A DNA stretch of 64,000 nt from Luteimonas wenzhouensis (GCF_007859305.1 NZ_VOHE01000003.1:1-64000), one strand, 5' to 3'. Shown: positions 11,139 through 21,600, numbered from the stretch's first letter. Made by a program: numbers and translations. The notes: generated from the sequence alone by a model not told the origin.

Positions 11139-12251
11139 ATGGCACCGCAACGCGATGACGCGCGCAAGCCCGTGGCCCCGCGGCATGCCCGGCCCGCGCC
11201 TCTGGCAGAATCCCCGGCCGTGCAGCGGAGGACCGGCAGGCCAATGGGACGGGTACGCATCGAGGACGTGGCGGCGGAGGCGGGCGTGTCGATGAAGACC
11301 GTCTCGCGCGTGCTCAACGACGAGCCCAATGTCTCGGATGCGACCCGCGAGCGGGTGCGCGCGGTGGTCGAGCGCCTGCAGTACCGCCCGCACCCGTCGG
11401 CGCGCGTGCTGGCCGGACGCCGCTCCTACCTGGTCGCGATGCTCTACGACAACCCGTCGAGCAACTACCTGATGGAAGTCGAGCTCGGCGTGCTCGACGC
11501 CTGCCAGGCCCAGCATTACAACCTGATGCTCGCGCCGGTGACCTACGACGCCAAGGACATCGTGTCCAAGGTGGAGGCGCTGGTGCTGCAGTCGCGCCTG
11601 GACGGCGTGGTGCTGACTCCGCCGATCACCGACGACGCGGCGCTGCTGGCGCGGCTGGACGAACTCGGGATCCCGTGGTCGAGCATTTCCCCGCGCGAGG
11701 CCAACCGCCGCGTTGGCGTGGTGGTCGACGAGTGCAGCGCGGTGGTCGAGATGATCGCCCACCTGGCCGGGCTGGGGCACCGCCGGATCGCCCACATCAA
11801 GGGCCACCCCGCGCACGGCGCGAGCGAATGGCGCCTGGCCGGCTACCTCGACGGCCTGGCGCGCGCCGGCATCGAATGCGACCCGGCCCTGGTGGTCGAT
11901 GGCGGTTTCTCCTACGACTCGGGGTTCGAGGCGACCAACCGCCTGCTCGAGCTGCCGGACCCGCCGACCGCGATCTTCGCCGCCAACGACGACATGGCGG
12001 CCGGCGCGATCGGCGCGATCTGCGAACGCGGGCTGTCGGTGCCCAGGCACGTCTCGGTGTGCGGATTCGACGACACGCCGATCGCGCGCCACATCTATCC
12101 GTCGCTGACGACGGTCCGGCAGCCGACGCGGGAAATGGGCCGGCTGGCCGGGCTGGAGCTGCTCAAGGAGATCCGCGGCCAAGGGCAGGGTGGCCTGGTC
12201 ACCGTTCCCTACACTCTGCAGCTGCGGCGCTCGACCGGCCCCAGGCCCTGA
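11139..12251 (+). CDS. LacI/GalR-family transcriptional regulator of the glucan locus
   Basis: 370 residues from the ATG at 11139, chosen because GGAGGAG stands five bases upstream. The helix-turn-helix ([20 protein letters not shown], about residues 40-59) follows a basic leader; an internal ATG at 11244 would start just before it. The remainder is a periplasmic-binding-protein-like sensor domain with [11 protein letters not shown] and [11 protein letters not shown] near the end, typical of LacI/GalR members that bind sugars. Its neighbours are a beta-glucosidase, a TonB receptor and a sugar permease, and all three carry the same palindrome. It is therefore the best candidate to repress them until a glucan-derived sugar is present; this is inference from context. 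Confidence 0.93.
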   Translation: MAPQRDDARKPVAPRHARPAPLAESPAVQRRTGRPMGRVRIEDVAAEAGVSMKTVSRVLNDEPNVSDATRERVRAVVERLQYRPHPSARVLAGRRSYLVAMLYDNPSSNYLMEVELGVLDACQAQHYNLMLAPVTYDAKDIVSKVEALVLQSRLDGVVLTPPITDDAALLARLDELGIPWSSISPREANRRVGVVVDECSAVVEMIAHLAGLGHRRIAHIKGHPAHGASEWRLAGYLDGLARAGIECDPALVVDGGFSYDSGFEATNRLLELPDPPTAIFAANDDMAAGAIGAICERGLSVPRHVSVCGFDDTPIARHIYPSLTTVRQPTREMGRLAGLELLKEIRGQGQGGLVTVPYTLQLRRSTGPRP

Positions 12252-12348
12252 TCCGCCCGGCCGCCTGCGCGTGCGCTGGCCACGGCCCGACCGCAGCAGC
12301 GTTGCTGCAATGCCGCATCCTGGCGGGGGCACGCACGGCGCCGGCCGA

Positions 12349-12364
12349 ATGGTAACGCTACCAT
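12349..12364. promoter_or_regulatory. Second LacI-type palindrome upstream of the TonB receptor (ATGGTAACGCTACCAT)
   Basis: TGGTAACGCTACCA with one flanking base pair on each side. It is palindromic except at the centre and differs from the neighbouring TGACAACGCTGTCA in its arms, so it may be read by another LacI-family protein. It resembles the xyl-box described for Xanthomonas xylan genes (TGGTAGCGCTAACA, from memory). It lies exactly 26 bases upstream of the other site, on about the same face after 2.5 helical turns, just before the -35 region. Confidence 0.55.
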
Positions 12365-12374
12365 CCGATTCCGG

Positions 12375-12404
12375 TTGACAACGCTGTCAGCTTCCGCACC
12401 TAAT
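12375..12404 (+). promoter_or_regulatory. Promoter with overlapping LacI-type operator for the TonB receptor
   Basis: TTGACA at 12375-12380 is a consensus -35 and is embedded in the operator TGACAACGCTGTCA (12376-12389). CCTAAT at 12399-12404 is a plausible -10 after an 18-base spacer. A bound repressor would cover the -35 and spacer. The receptor start follows 70 bases downstream. The operator is the reverse complement of the GH3/lacI site. Confidence 0.6.
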
Positions 12405-12473
12405 GCGCCCGCCGGCCGAAGCGCCGCGCAGACAACTCAACCGTTCGTGACGACCTTGGGAGAGGGAAGGTTC

Positions 12474-15400
12474 ATGACACACTCGCACGCAGCGCCCCGG
12501 CGGCGCATGCTGGCGTCCGCGCTGTTCCTTGCGCTGGCGTCGCTCGCAACACAGGCACAGGCGCAGGACCAGGCCACCGGCCCCGCCACCCCGGCCGACG
12601 AAGCGGACACGCTCGACACGATCGTCGTGGTCGGCATCCGCGCCAGCCTCGAATCGTCGATGAACCTCAAGCGCGACGGCCAGGGCATCGTCGACGGCAT
12701 CGTCGCCGAGGACATCGGCAAGTTCCCCGACACCAACCTGGCCGAATCGCTCCAGCGCATCAGCGGCGTGTCGATCGACCGCTCCATGGGCGAGGGCTCG
12801 CGGGTCACGGTGCGCGGGGTGGGGCCCGACTTCAACCTGGTCCTGCTCAACGGACGGCAGATGCCGGCCTCGAGCATCGAGGCGACCAACGCCTCGAACT
12901 CGCGCGCCTTCGACTTCGCCAACCTGGCCTCCGAGTCGGTCTCGGCGGTGGAGGTCTACAAGACCAGCCGCGCGGCGACGCCCACCGGCGGCATCGGCGC
13001 GGCCATCAACATCCGCACCGCACGCCCGCTCGACACCGGCACCCTGGCCAGCGTCGGCCTCAAGGCGGTGCACGATGGGTCGGTGGGCAACCTGCCCGGC
13101 CCGATGCGCGGCGAGCAGTGGACCGGCGAACTCTCGGGCATCTTTTCCGAGACCTTCGCCGACGGCCGCTTCGGCATCGCGCTCAGCGGCAGCTACCAGG
13201 ACCGCGACTTCGGCTACAACGAAGGCGGCGTGGCTGGCGGCTGGTACGGCTGCCGGCGCTGGTGCGACCCGCTGGCCGCGCCCGAACCGGCGGCCAACGC
13301 GACCAACCCGCCCGGGCCCGACGACAACTATTCGATCCCGCAGAACCTGCTGTACGCGGTCAACTCGGTGGGCCGCCAGCGCACCAACGGCCAGGCCACG
13401 CTGCAGTGGGCGCCCAACGACCGGGTCACCGCGACCCTGGACTACACCTATGCCGAGAACCGGATCCAGGCCCGCCGCCACGAGCTGTCCACCTGGTTCA
13501 ACCAGGCGGCGTCGGAAACCGAGTGGACCGACGGCCCGACCGCCTCGCCGCTGCGCTACACCGAGTACGCCGGCTGCTACAACCCGGCTACCGACCAGTG
13601 GGCCGGCAGCGATAACGCCAACAACTGCCCGGCCGGGTTCGAACCGCGCTGGGGCGACCTGGCCATGGCCGGGTCGTACAACGCGACCAGGAACGAGAAC
13701 AACTCGCTGGGCTTCAACGTGGCGTGGGAGGTCAACGACGCGCTCGACCTGGAACTCGACTACCACAGCTCGAGCGCCGAGTCCGGCGCCGACGGCCCGT
13801 ACGGTTCCAACAACGTGATCGGCACTGCCGCCTTCGTGCGCGGCGTGACCAGCGTCGACTTCAGCGGCGACTTCCCGGTGCTGTCGGTGCTGCTGCCGCC
13901 GGGCATGGACCGCGTCGGCGCCGACCAGATGATGGTCACCGGCTCGTCGTTCCGCAACAGCTACATGAAGTCGGAGGTCGACCAGGGCCAGGTGCGCGGC
14001 ACGTTCCGCTTCGGCGACTATTCGCGCCTGGACTTCGGCGTCGCCTATACCGAGGTGCGCAACCGCACCGCCTACCACTTCACCCAGCGCGACGACTGGG
14101 GCGGCTTCGGCGGCGGGGCCGCGGACTACCCCGACGACCTGTGGATCCGCGACGACATCAGCCGCTACTTCGACCGGTTCCCCGGCAGCGGCGATGCCTT
14201 CGGCGAGTTCTTCGTGTTCGACTTCCTCGCCGTGCGCGACGCCGCGATCGCCGCGCGCGGCGGCGACGAGGCCGCCTACCTGCCGCCCGACGACTTCTCC
14301 ACCGACCGCCGCACCACCGAGAAGTCCAGGAGCGCCTACCTGCAGTGGAGCGACACCTTCGGCCTGGAGATGCCGCTCAACGTCGCGGTCGGGGTGCGCT
14401 ACGAAGAGACCGACGTCGTCTCCAGCGCGCTGGTGCCGATCGCGACCGGGCTGCTGTGGACCGGCAACAACGAGTTCTCGGTCCAGTTCGGCGAGCCCGA
14501 CTTCACCACCCTGCGCGGCAGCTACGACTACTGGCTGCCGAGCGTCGACCTCGGCCTGGAGGTCACCGACGAGATGGTGCTGCGCGCCAGCTACGGCCAC
14601 ACCATCGGCCGGCCGCAGTGGAACCACATCCAGGGCGGGCAGACGATCGATTCGTTCGCTGCCTACGAAGGCGGTACCGGCTCCCAGGGCGACCCGGGGC
14701 TCAAGCCGCTGGAGTCGCGCAACCTCGACCTGTCCTTCGAGTGGTACTACGGCGAGGGCAGCTATGTCTCGGTGGGCTGGTTCCGCAAGGACATCGACAA
14801 CTACATCGGCACCTCGGTGATCGAGACCTCCGCGTTCGACCTGCGCACGCCGGTGGGCGGCGCCCTGTTCCAAGAGGCCATCGCCGCGGGCTGCAGCGAG
14901 GGATCGATCGACTTCCGCGGCTGCGTGCGCCGCTACATCCTCGAGAACCATGCCGGCTCGCCGGGGGTGGTCCAGACCGGTGTCGGCCAGGACGGCCAGC
15001 CGCTGGGCACGATCGCCGGCCAGCCGGGCGATCCGCTGGCCGTGTTCCGGATCACGGTGCCGGTCAACCGCGATTCCTCGCGGCTGGACGGCTGGGAACT
15101 CAACGTCCAGCACATGTTCGGCGGCACCGGCTTCGGACTGGCGGCGAACTACACCATCGTCGATTCGGATCTCACCTACGACGATCACGACCTGTTCGAC
15201 CAGTTCGCCCTGGTCGGCCTGAGCGATTCGGCCAATCTGGTGGCGTTCTACGACCGGGGACCGTGGCAGGTGCGCGCGGCGTACAACTGGCGCGACCGCT
15301 TCCTGTCGAGCACCTACGACAGCTGGCGGCCGAACCCGGTGTACATCGAGGACTACGGCCAGCTGGACGTGAACGTCAGCTACCAGGTCAACGAGAACCT

Positions 15401-15530
15401 CTCGCTGCACGCCGAGGCGATCAACCTGACCGACGAGACCGCGCGCTCGCACGGGCGCGATGCGCGCCAGGTGTTCTTCGCCACCCAGACCGGCCCGCGC
15501 TACATGCTTGGCCTGCGCTACCGGTTCTGA
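12474..15530 (+). CDS. TonB-dependent receptor of the glucan locus (TonB-Xanth-Caul type)
   Basis: 1018 residues from the ATG at 12474, which follows a purine-rich GGGAGAGGGAAGG. The signal peptide ends AQAQA and is followed by a TonB-box-like DTIVVVG. The plug domain shows the Xanthomonas/Caulobacter signature (EDIGKFPDTNLAESLQRISGV, RGVGPDFN, NGRQMP). A large beta-barrel ends in an aromatic residue (LGLRYRF), as outer-membrane barrels do. It should import oligosaccharides across the outer membrane. With the GH3 enzyme, the MFS permease and the LacI regulator it makes a carbohydrate-utilisation locus. An upstream ATG in the same frame (12375) overlaps the promoter and is unlikely. Confidence 0.93.
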   Translation: MTHSHAAPRRRMLASALFLALASLATQAQAQDQATGPATPADEADTLDTIVVVGIRASLESSMNLKRDGQGIVDGIVAEDIGKFPDTNLAESLQRISGVSIDRSMGEGSRVTVRGVGPDFNLVLLNGRQMPASSIEATNASNSRAFDFANLASESVSAVEVYKTSRAATPTGGIGAAINIRTARPLDTGTLASVGLKAVHDGSVGNLPGPMRGEQWTGELSGIFSETFADGRFGIALSGSYQDRDFGYNEGGVAGGWYGCRRWCDPLAAPEPAANATNPPGPDDNYSIPQNLLYAVNSVGRQRTNGQATLQWAPNDRVTATLDYTYAENRIQARRHELSTWFNQAASETEWTDGPTASPLRYTEYAGCYNPATDQWAGSDNANNCPAGFEPRWGDLAMAGSYNATRNENNSLGFNVAWEVNDALDLELDYHSSSAESGADGPYGSNNVIGTAAFVRGVTSVDFSGDFPVLSVLLPPGMDRVGADQMMVTGSSFRNSYMKSEVDQGQVRGTFRFGDYSRLDFGVAYTEVRNRTAYHFTQRDDWGGFGGGAADYPDDLWIRDDISRYFDRFPGSGDAFGEFFVFDFLAVRDAAIAARGGDEAAYLPPDDFSTDRRTTEKSRSAYLQWSDTFGLEMPLNVAVGVRYEETDVVSSALVPIATGLLWTGNNEFSVQFGEPDFTTLRGSYDYWLPSVDLGLEVTDEMVLRASYGHTIGRPQWNHIQGGQTIDSFAAYEGGTGSQGDPGLKPLESRNLDLSFEWYYGEGSYVSVGWFRKDIDNYIGTSVIETSAFDLRTPVGGALFQEAIAAGCSEGSIDFRGCVRRYILENHAGSPGVVQTGVGQDGQPLGTIAGQPGDPLAVFRITVPVNRDSSRLDGWELNVQHMFGGTGFGLAANYTIVDSDLTYDDHDLFDQFALVGLSDSANLVAFYDRGPWQVRAAYNWRDRFLSSTYDSWRPNPVYIEDYGQLDVNVSYQVNENLSLHAEAINLTDETARSHGRDARQVFFATQTGPRYMLGLRYRF

Positions 15531-15540
15531 ACGTCGGCGC

Positions 15541-15569
15541 CGCGGCGCGCGGGCAAGCCCGCCGCCGCG
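15541..15569. terminator. Hairpin between convergent receptor and MFS genes, possible bidirectional terminator
   Basis: Bases 15541-15547 pair with 15563-15569 and 15549-15554 pair with 15557-15562, giving a 13-pair stem with one bulged base. It sits between two converging stop codons. There is no T-run, so termination by intrinsic means is uncertain. The surrounding hundred bases are almost pure G and C and hold no gene. Confidence 0.4.
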
Positions 15570-15631
15570 GCCTCCCGCGGCTCCCCGCGGCGCCGGCCCG
15601 CGCCGGCGCCCGGGGGCCGGCGCAGGGCGCT

Positions 15632-17095
15632 TCAGTGGCCGGCGGCCGCGGCCAGCCGGTCCAGGTCGATGCCCTGGCGGCGCAGGATCGCCGGCGTGCG
15701 TGCGGCGTAGAACGCCAGGTAGGCGAAGCAGGCCACGCCGACGACGAAGCTCACGTGGATGCTGGCGACGTCCGCCAGCCATCCCTGCAGCCAGCTCACC
15801 AGCCCGCCGCCCATGATCATCATCACCAGCAGGCTGCTGCCCTGCCCGGTGTTGCGCCCCAGCCCGGTGATGGCCAGGGCGAAGATGCACGGCCACATCG
15901 TGCTGCAGAACAGGCCGACGCTGATGAAGGCGATCACGCTGGCCATGCCGGTGGTCAGCATGCCCACCAGCAGCGCGGCGATGCCGCACAGCGAGAAGAT
16001 CAGCAGCATCCGCGCCGGGTTGCCGCGGCTGGCGAAGGTCGCGGCCACCATCACCACGATCACCGCCGCGTAGAGCAGGAAGTCGGCCACGGCGTAACCG
16101 GCGATGGTGTTCACCGCCAGGAACACGCCGAAGGCGAGGTAGGGCAGCAGCAGGGTCAGCACCAGGCGCACGTTCGGCGGCGCGCCGAACGCGCCGGCGG
16201 CGCCCGCCCAGCGGCCGATCATCAGGCTGGCCCAGTACAGCGACACGAACGGCGCGATCATCGATGTGTCCAGGCCCAGCCCGCCCTGCGCCACCGGCAG
16301 CTTGAGGTAGGCCGGCAGGTTGGCGATGGTCGCGACCTCCACGCCCACGTAGACGAAGATCGCCAGCATGCCCAGCACCAGCTGCGGATAGGCCAGGGCC
16401 GAGCCCTTGTGCACCAGCTTGCTGGCGTCCTCGGCCTCCTCGGCGGCGACCTCTTCCAGGTCGATCCGGTTGGGCACCGAGGAGAACTTCAGGAACAGCG
16501 CCACCAGCACGAACGCCGCGCCGAGCACCAGGTAGGGCGTCTTCACCGCCTCGATGCTGGCCTCGGTACCGCCGGCGGCCACGCTGCCGAAGATCGCCAG
16601 GCTCACCAGCAGCGGCCCGATCGTGGTGCCGAAGTTGTTGATCCCGCCGGCCATGGTCAGGCGCTGCGCGCCGGTGGCCGGGTCGCCCATCATGATCGCC
16701 AGCGGGTTGGCCGCGATCTGCTGCAGCGAGAAGCCCAGGCCGACGATGAACAGGCCCGAGAGCATCAGCCCGAACGAGCCGGCGTTGGCCGCCGGGTAGA
16801 ACAGCAGGGTGCCGACGGCCGACACCAGCAGGCCCACGGCGATGCCGTTCTTGTAGCCGATCCGGTTGAGCAGGTCGGCGCCGATCGCGCGGGAAGTGAG
16901 AAAGTAGATGACCGAGCCCACGGTATAGGCCACGTAGAACGCCACCGCGACGTACTGGCTCTGCGCCTGGCTCAGGTCGAAGGCGTTCTTGAAGACCGGG
17001 ATCAGGATCTCGTTGCTGGCGGCGACGAAGCCCCAGAAGAAGAACACGGTGATCAGGACGAGGAACTGCGACCAGCGGGTCTGATGGGTCGTCAT
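15632..17095 (-). CDS. Sugar MFS transporter (FHS family, glucose/galactose or fucose permease type)
   Basis: 487 residues from the ATG at 17095 (MTTHQTRWSQFLVLITVFFF); the frame upstream is non-coding in character. About twelve hydrophobic segments are visible. FFFWGFVAASNEILIP near the start and LGFSLQQIAANPLAI are typical of the fucose-galactose-glucose:H+ symporter family. A soluble loop with EEVAAEEAEDASK separates the two halves. It should carry the monosaccharide released by the GH3 enzyme into the cytoplasm. It converges with the TonB receptor, and its promoter region carries the perfect version of the shared LacI-type operator. Confidence 0.9.
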   Translation of the reverse strand: MTTHQTRWSQFLVLITVFFFWGFVAASNEILIPVFKNAFDLSQAQSQYVAVAFYVAYTVGSVIYFLTSRAIGADLLNRIGYKNGIAVGLLVSAVGTLLFYPAANAGSFGLMLSGLFIVGLGFSLQQIAANPLAIMMGDPATGAQRLTMAGGINNFGTTIGPLLVSLAIFGSVAAGGTEASIEAVKTPYLVLGAAFVLVALFLKFSSVPNRIDLEEVAAEEAEDASKLVHKGSALAYPQLVLGMLAIFVYVGVEVATIANLPAYLKLPVAQGGLGLDTSMIAPFVSLYWASLMIGRWAGAAGAFGAPPNVRLVLTLLLPYLAFGVFLAVNTIAGYAVADFLLYAAVIVVMVAATFASRGNPARMLLIFSLCGIAALLVGMLTTGMASVIAFISVGLFCSTMWPCIFALAITGLGRNTGQGSSLLVMMIMGGGLVSWLQGWLADVASIHVSFVVGVACFAYLAFYAARTPAILRRQGIDLDRLAAAAGH

Positions 17096-17232
17096 GGGGC
17101 TGCCGTGGATGAGTGGACGGTGGGCCGGACAAGTTGGAGGCGGCCGGACCCCGGGTCCGGCCGCCTCCGGCCCATGCATGGCGCGACGCGCCTCTCCTCG
17201 CATCGCGGCCTCCCTGCGCAAGGGCCGGAATG

Positions 17233-17262
17233 CTTGTACAGGCGCCTTGACAACGTTGTCAA
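17233..17262 (-). promoter_or_regulatory. Promoter and perfect LacI-type operator for the sugar MFS transporter
   Basis: TTGACAACGTTGTCAA at 17247-17262 is a perfect 16-base palindrome containing the same TGACAnCGnTGTCA core as the GH3 and receptor sites. On the minus strand its TTGACA half serves as a -35. TACAAG at 17238-17233 is a fair -10 with an 18-base spacer. The MFS start lies about 140 bases downstream. Confidence 0.65.
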
Positions 17263-17433
17263 ACAAGAGCCCCGGAAACTGCCGTCGTGCGCGTGTAAGC
17301 CTTTGAATTTCTGCCGTTTCCGCTGCGACGCAGCAAGGACTCCGCGCGTCCAGAAGCGGGACTGGCCCGCCGCCGCGTCCGCTTGGCACGCCGGGGCGCG
17401 CCGTTTAACCTCCGCGCTCCCCGACCCGCGCCC

Positions 17434-18093
17434 ATGCCGATGTCCACCGCCGCCGCGCCCCAGGGCCTTCGCCCGCTCGCCTACGTGATCTTCGGCTCGC
17501 GCTGGCTCCAGCTCCCGCTCTACCTCGGCCTGATCGTGGCCCAGGGCGTGTACGTGTTCCTGTTCCTCAAGGAGCTGTGGCACCTGGTGCACGACGCCAA
17601 CAGCCTCAACGAACAGGGGATCATGCTGCTGGTGCTGGGGCTCATCGACGTGGTGATGATCTCCAACCTGCTGGTGATGGTGATCGTGGGCGGTTACGAG
17701 ACCTTCGTCTCGCGCCTGGGCCTGCAGGGCCATCCCGACCAGCCCGAGTGGTTGAGCCACGTCAACGCCAGCGTGCTCAAGGTGAAGCTGGCGATGGCGA
17801 TCATCGGCATCTCCTCGATCCACCTGCTCAAGACCTTCATCGCCGCCGGCGAGGTGGGGATGCCGGTGTGCGGCAGCGCGGAGTTCATCGATGCCATGGC
17901 CGCACATGGGGCGGCCGTCGCCGGCGGGCTGTCGCTGGCCGAACCCACGTGCACCCGGGTGACCCCGGCCGGTGTGATGTGGCAGTCGATCATCCACGGC
18001 GCCTTCATCCTCTCGGCCATGGGCATCGCCTACACCGACAAGCTGATGACCGGCAGCACCACCCGGCGCGAGCACGCCGCGGCCGGGCATTGA
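17434..18093 (+). CDS. UPF0114 family integral membrane protein (YqhA-like)
   Basis: 219 residues from the ATG at 17434, with another ATG two codons later. Hydrophobic segments cover roughly residues 25-48, 62-85, 112-130 and 185-200. The family-typical arrangement is visible: [14 protein letters not shown] near the start, [23 protein letters not shown] in the middle and [18 protein letters not shown] later. The function of UPF0114 proteins is not established. Here a roughly 50-residue insert between the third and last segments contains two cysteines. The gene starts about 170 bases from the LacI-type operator, but no promoter towards it is evident there. Confidence 0.85.
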   Translation: MPMSTAAAPQGLRPLAYVIFGSRWLQLPLYLGLIVAQGVYVFLFLKELWHLVHDANSLNEQGIMLLVLGLIDVVMISNLLVMVIVGGYETFVSRLGLQGHPDQPEWLSHVNASVLKVKLAMAIIGISSIHLLKTFIAAGEVGMPVCGSAEFIDAMAAHGAAVAGGLSLAEPTCTRVTPAGVMWQSIIHGAFILSAMGIAYTDKLMTGSTTRREHAAAGH

Positions 18094-18317
18094 TCGCGGC
18101 GGTGTGGAACTGCTAAAGAAGGAAGGGGATGTTCCACGCCGGCGCAGGCGCGCCGGTGGCGTGTGCGCGTCGGGGACCACGGGGAAATCCTGCGCATTCG
18201 CGCCGCGCAGGCAGCCGTTTCCAGGGAAACGACCGCGCTGTCATGCGCTCCGTGCAGCGTTGCTGCACTGCAAAGTGACACCCTGCGTAACGCTATGTTA
18301 TCAATTCGTAGCGCGTA

Positions 18318-18331
18318 TGTTAGCGCTAACA
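18318..18331. promoter_or_regulatory. Perfect palindrome TGTTAGCGCTAACA upstream of the second TonB receptor
   Basis: A 14-base perfect palindrome with central GCGC, typical of LacI/GalR operators and close to the xyl-box of xanthomonads. It sits in the AT-richest part of the 575-base gene-free stretch 18094-18668, about 340 bases before the receptor start. Its regulator is not next to it. A 15-base palindrome-like TGCAGCGTTGCTGCA lies about 60 bases further upstream. Confidence 0.6.
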
Positions 18332-18460
18332 ACTATTACAACCATGCAAGGAAGCGGGCCGGTTCCGTGAAACAGGCAAGGTCCAGCGTCCCATCCGGGG
18401 CCGGGAGGCGGCATCGGGTGGAGCGGCCGGGCGGCGCAGCGGGCGGTTTGAAGCGGTGAT

Positions 18461-18476
18461 TTGACACGCGTGCCAA
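18461..18476. promoter_or_regulatory. Palindrome TTGACACGCGTGCCAA with embedded -35-like TTGACA
   Basis: A 16-base palindrome with one mismatched pair. Its left arm is TTGACA, so a repressor bound here would block a -35 element. No convincing -10 follows at normal spacing. It lies 192 bases before the receptor start, in the same gene-free stretch as the TGTTAGCGCTAACA site. Apart from these sites I see nothing recognisable in 18094-18668. Confidence 0.4.
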
Positions 18477-18668
18477 GTGGCGTCGCGGTTGCCCGGAGGA
18501 GGGCGTCGTCAAGGAATCCTACTGATAGTCATGTGTGATAACGGGGAGGGCAGTCGGATGATGTGCAGATTCACGTCCCGCACTGTCGCGGGCGGTGGTC
18601 ACTGACCGGCCGCCTGGCGCCAGCGACATGCTTTTCTTCGCTCCAATCCAGTGCTGAGGACACAATCC

Positions 18669-21600
18669 ATGAACCATAAGTTGAAGGGTTTGAAGTCGAA
18701 GGCCATGTTCACCTTCGTGGGTGGCATGCTGGTCATCAACCCCGCCTTCGCGCAGGACCCGGCCCCGCAGGAGCCGGTCGCGCAGTCGCAGCCCGCGGGC
18801 CAGGACGCTTCCACGCTCGACACCATCGTCGTCACGGGCCTGCGTAACAGCCTCGAGAACTCGATGGGGATCAAGCGCGACACCAGCGGTGTGGTGGACG
18901 CGATCAGCGCCGAGGACATCGGCAAGTTCCCCGACACCAACCTGGCCGAGTCGCTGCAGCGCATCACCGGCATCTCGATCGAACGCCGCAACGGCGAAGG
19001 CGCGCAGATCACGGCGCGCGGCTTCGGCCCCGGCTACAACCTGGTGACCCTGAACGGCCGCCAGATCCCGGGTGCCGACGCCTACTCCAGCGGCGACGTC
19101 ATCACCGGTGGCGTGGGCGCGGGTACCCGCGGCTTCAACTTCGCCCAGCTGGCCTCCGAGGCGATCAGCGGCATCACGGTCTTCAAGACCGGCCGCGCGC
19201 ACGCGCCGAGCGGCGGCATGGGCGCCACCGTCGACATCCAGACCACCCGTCCGCTGAACCTGCCGTCCGGCCTGACCTTCAACGCCGGCATGAAGGCGAT
19301 GTCCGACGAGTCGCAGACCATCGGCAGCAGCATCACCCCCGAGCTGTCCTCGATCGTCAGCTGGGCCAGCGACGACAAGCGCTGGGGCGCGAGCCTGAGC
19401 ACCAGCTTCCAGCACCGCAAGGGCGGCGAAGTCCAGGCCACCGAGAACGAGTGGCGCGTCCAGCCCTGGACCGGCACCCCCGAGGCGTGGGGCGACCGCG
19501 TCGAGGTGATCAACGCGCCGGCCGTCGGCTCCCTGTACTCGGTGCCGGCCGACCTGCGCTACGCGTTCTCCAACTTCGAGCGCAAGCGCGTCAACGCCCA
19601 GGCCACACTGCAGTTCGCGCCGACCGACGCGGTGACCTTCACCCTCGACTACACCCACTCGACCAACGAGCTCACCGAGGACCGCGGCGAGCAGACCCAG
19701 TGGCTCAACCAGGGTCCGTTCTCGCGCATCGAGTTCGACACCAGCGGCGCGGTCGCGGTGCCGACCTACATCCGCGAGATCGTGGGCACCAAGGACTTCG
19801 GTTACGAGCAGCAGCGCAACGAGCAGAAGTACAAGCTCGACTCGATCGGCTTCAACGTCGACTGGCAGGTGACCGACCGGCTGAACCTGAACTTCGACGC
19901 CCACAGCTCCGAAACCAAGAGCCTGCCGAACGACCCGATCACCGGCGGCAGCGTCACCGCGTTCTCGTTCGCCGGCACCAGCGCGTGCCAGTCCGCCGGC
20001 GGTCCGTACTGCGGCGGCAACTGGGCCCAGGAGTACTGGTTCAACACCGGGCTGCCGATCATGGCCCGTACCTGGTACCCCGAGTCGCCCAACGCCAACG
20101 ACGCCTTCAACAACGTCAACGGCGTGGTCAACCCCGAGTTCCCGCCGGAGCAGATCGGCACCCAGATCCAGCGCATCTGGTACTCGCGCCAGGACAGCAA
20201 GGTCGAGCAGGGCCGCATCGACGGTACCTTCGACTTCGACAACAGCCGCCTGCGCTTCGGCGTCGATTCGTCCAAGGTGTCGATGCGCCGCCTGACCTCG
20301 AACGACCACCAGACCGTGCTCGGCAACTGGAGCGTGGATAACGTCGGCGAGGAGCCGGGCTTCCAGGACCTGATCCGCCCGATCAACATCTCGGGCATGT
20401 TCAATGACTACAACACCGATGGCGCGCCGCACAATGCGTGGTGGGGCAACGCCAGCCAGCTGGCGCAGTGGGCCAGCGGGTTCTACGGCACGTCCTCGAC
20501 CATCAGTGGCGTGATGGCCAACGACAACCTCATCGAGGAGAAGACCAGCGCCGCGTACGTGCAGTGGGAGTTCGACGGCCAGCTTGGCACGATGCCCTAC
20601 AACCTGGTGCTCGGCGCCCGCTACGAGCAGACCGACCTGCGCTCGGTGTCGACGATCCAGGTGCCGCAGTCGATCAACTGGAACGGCGACAACGACTTCG
20701 CCATCACCCCGTCGGCCGAGGAGATGCCGTTCGCCGAGGAGGCCGAGTACAACTACTGGCTGCCGAACCTGGACTTCAGCATCGACTTCACCAGCTCGCT
20801 GAAGGGCCGCCTCTCGCTGAGCCAGACCATCGCGCGCGCGCCGTACGGCAACCTGTACGCCGGCCCGACCGCCGCCGCGCCGAACGGTTCGGTGCTGTTG
20901 GGCTTCCGCGCCACGGGTGCCGCCCAGAACCCGGGCCTGCTGCCGCTGGAGTCGGACAACATCGACGTGGCCCTGGAGTGGTACTTCGCCCCGGCCAGCT
21001 ACGTGTCGCTGACGTTCTTCGACAAGCGCGTCAACAACTTCATCGGCAACACCCAGGTGCAGGAGAACCTGTACGGCCTGCGTGACCCGACCGGTGGTCC
21101 CGACGCCCAGGCCGCGCTGGCGTTCCTGACCAGCCCCGCGTGCCGTGCCCAGGTCGGCCCCAACGCCGCCCCGCACGCCTGCGGTGCCAACGCCATCGCC
21201 CTGTTCACGGCGGCGGCGCTGCAGCGCCATGCCGACGTCACCGGCGGCCTGGCGGCCTACGACGGCACCGACGCGCAGTGGAACGCGATGGAGGCGCTGG
21301 TGCGCCAGCCGGGCCGCGAGTTCGTCGGCATCGCCGAGGACCCGCTGTACATGTTCAACGTGAACCGCCCGGTCAACCAGCGGAAGGCCAACATCCACGG
21401 TTGGGAGCTGGGCAGCCAGTACTTCTTCGGCGACAGCGGCTTCGGCATCCAGGCGAACTACACCAAGGTCAGCGGCGACGTGGGCATCGACGATGCCGCG
21501 GCCCCCGGCGTGGAGCAGTTCGCGCTCACCGGCCTGAGCGACACCGCCAACGTGGTGTTCATGTACGAGAAGTACGGCTGGACCGCGCGACTGGCCTGGA

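Noticed and set aside
12293..12308. GCAGCAGCGTTGCTGC as another LacI operator
   Set aside because: The symmetry is imperfect, and it lies in the lacI trailer away from any promoter element.
10980..12332. N-terminal extension of the GH3 gene to 12332
   Set aside because: The extension is antisense to lacI and precedes a clear lipoprotein signal peptide that marks the real start at 10979.
13724..17488. 1254-codon plus-strand open frame across the TonB receptor and the MFS gene
   Set aside because: Out-of-frame shadow in high-GC sequence; the receptor and permease frames carry the real domains.
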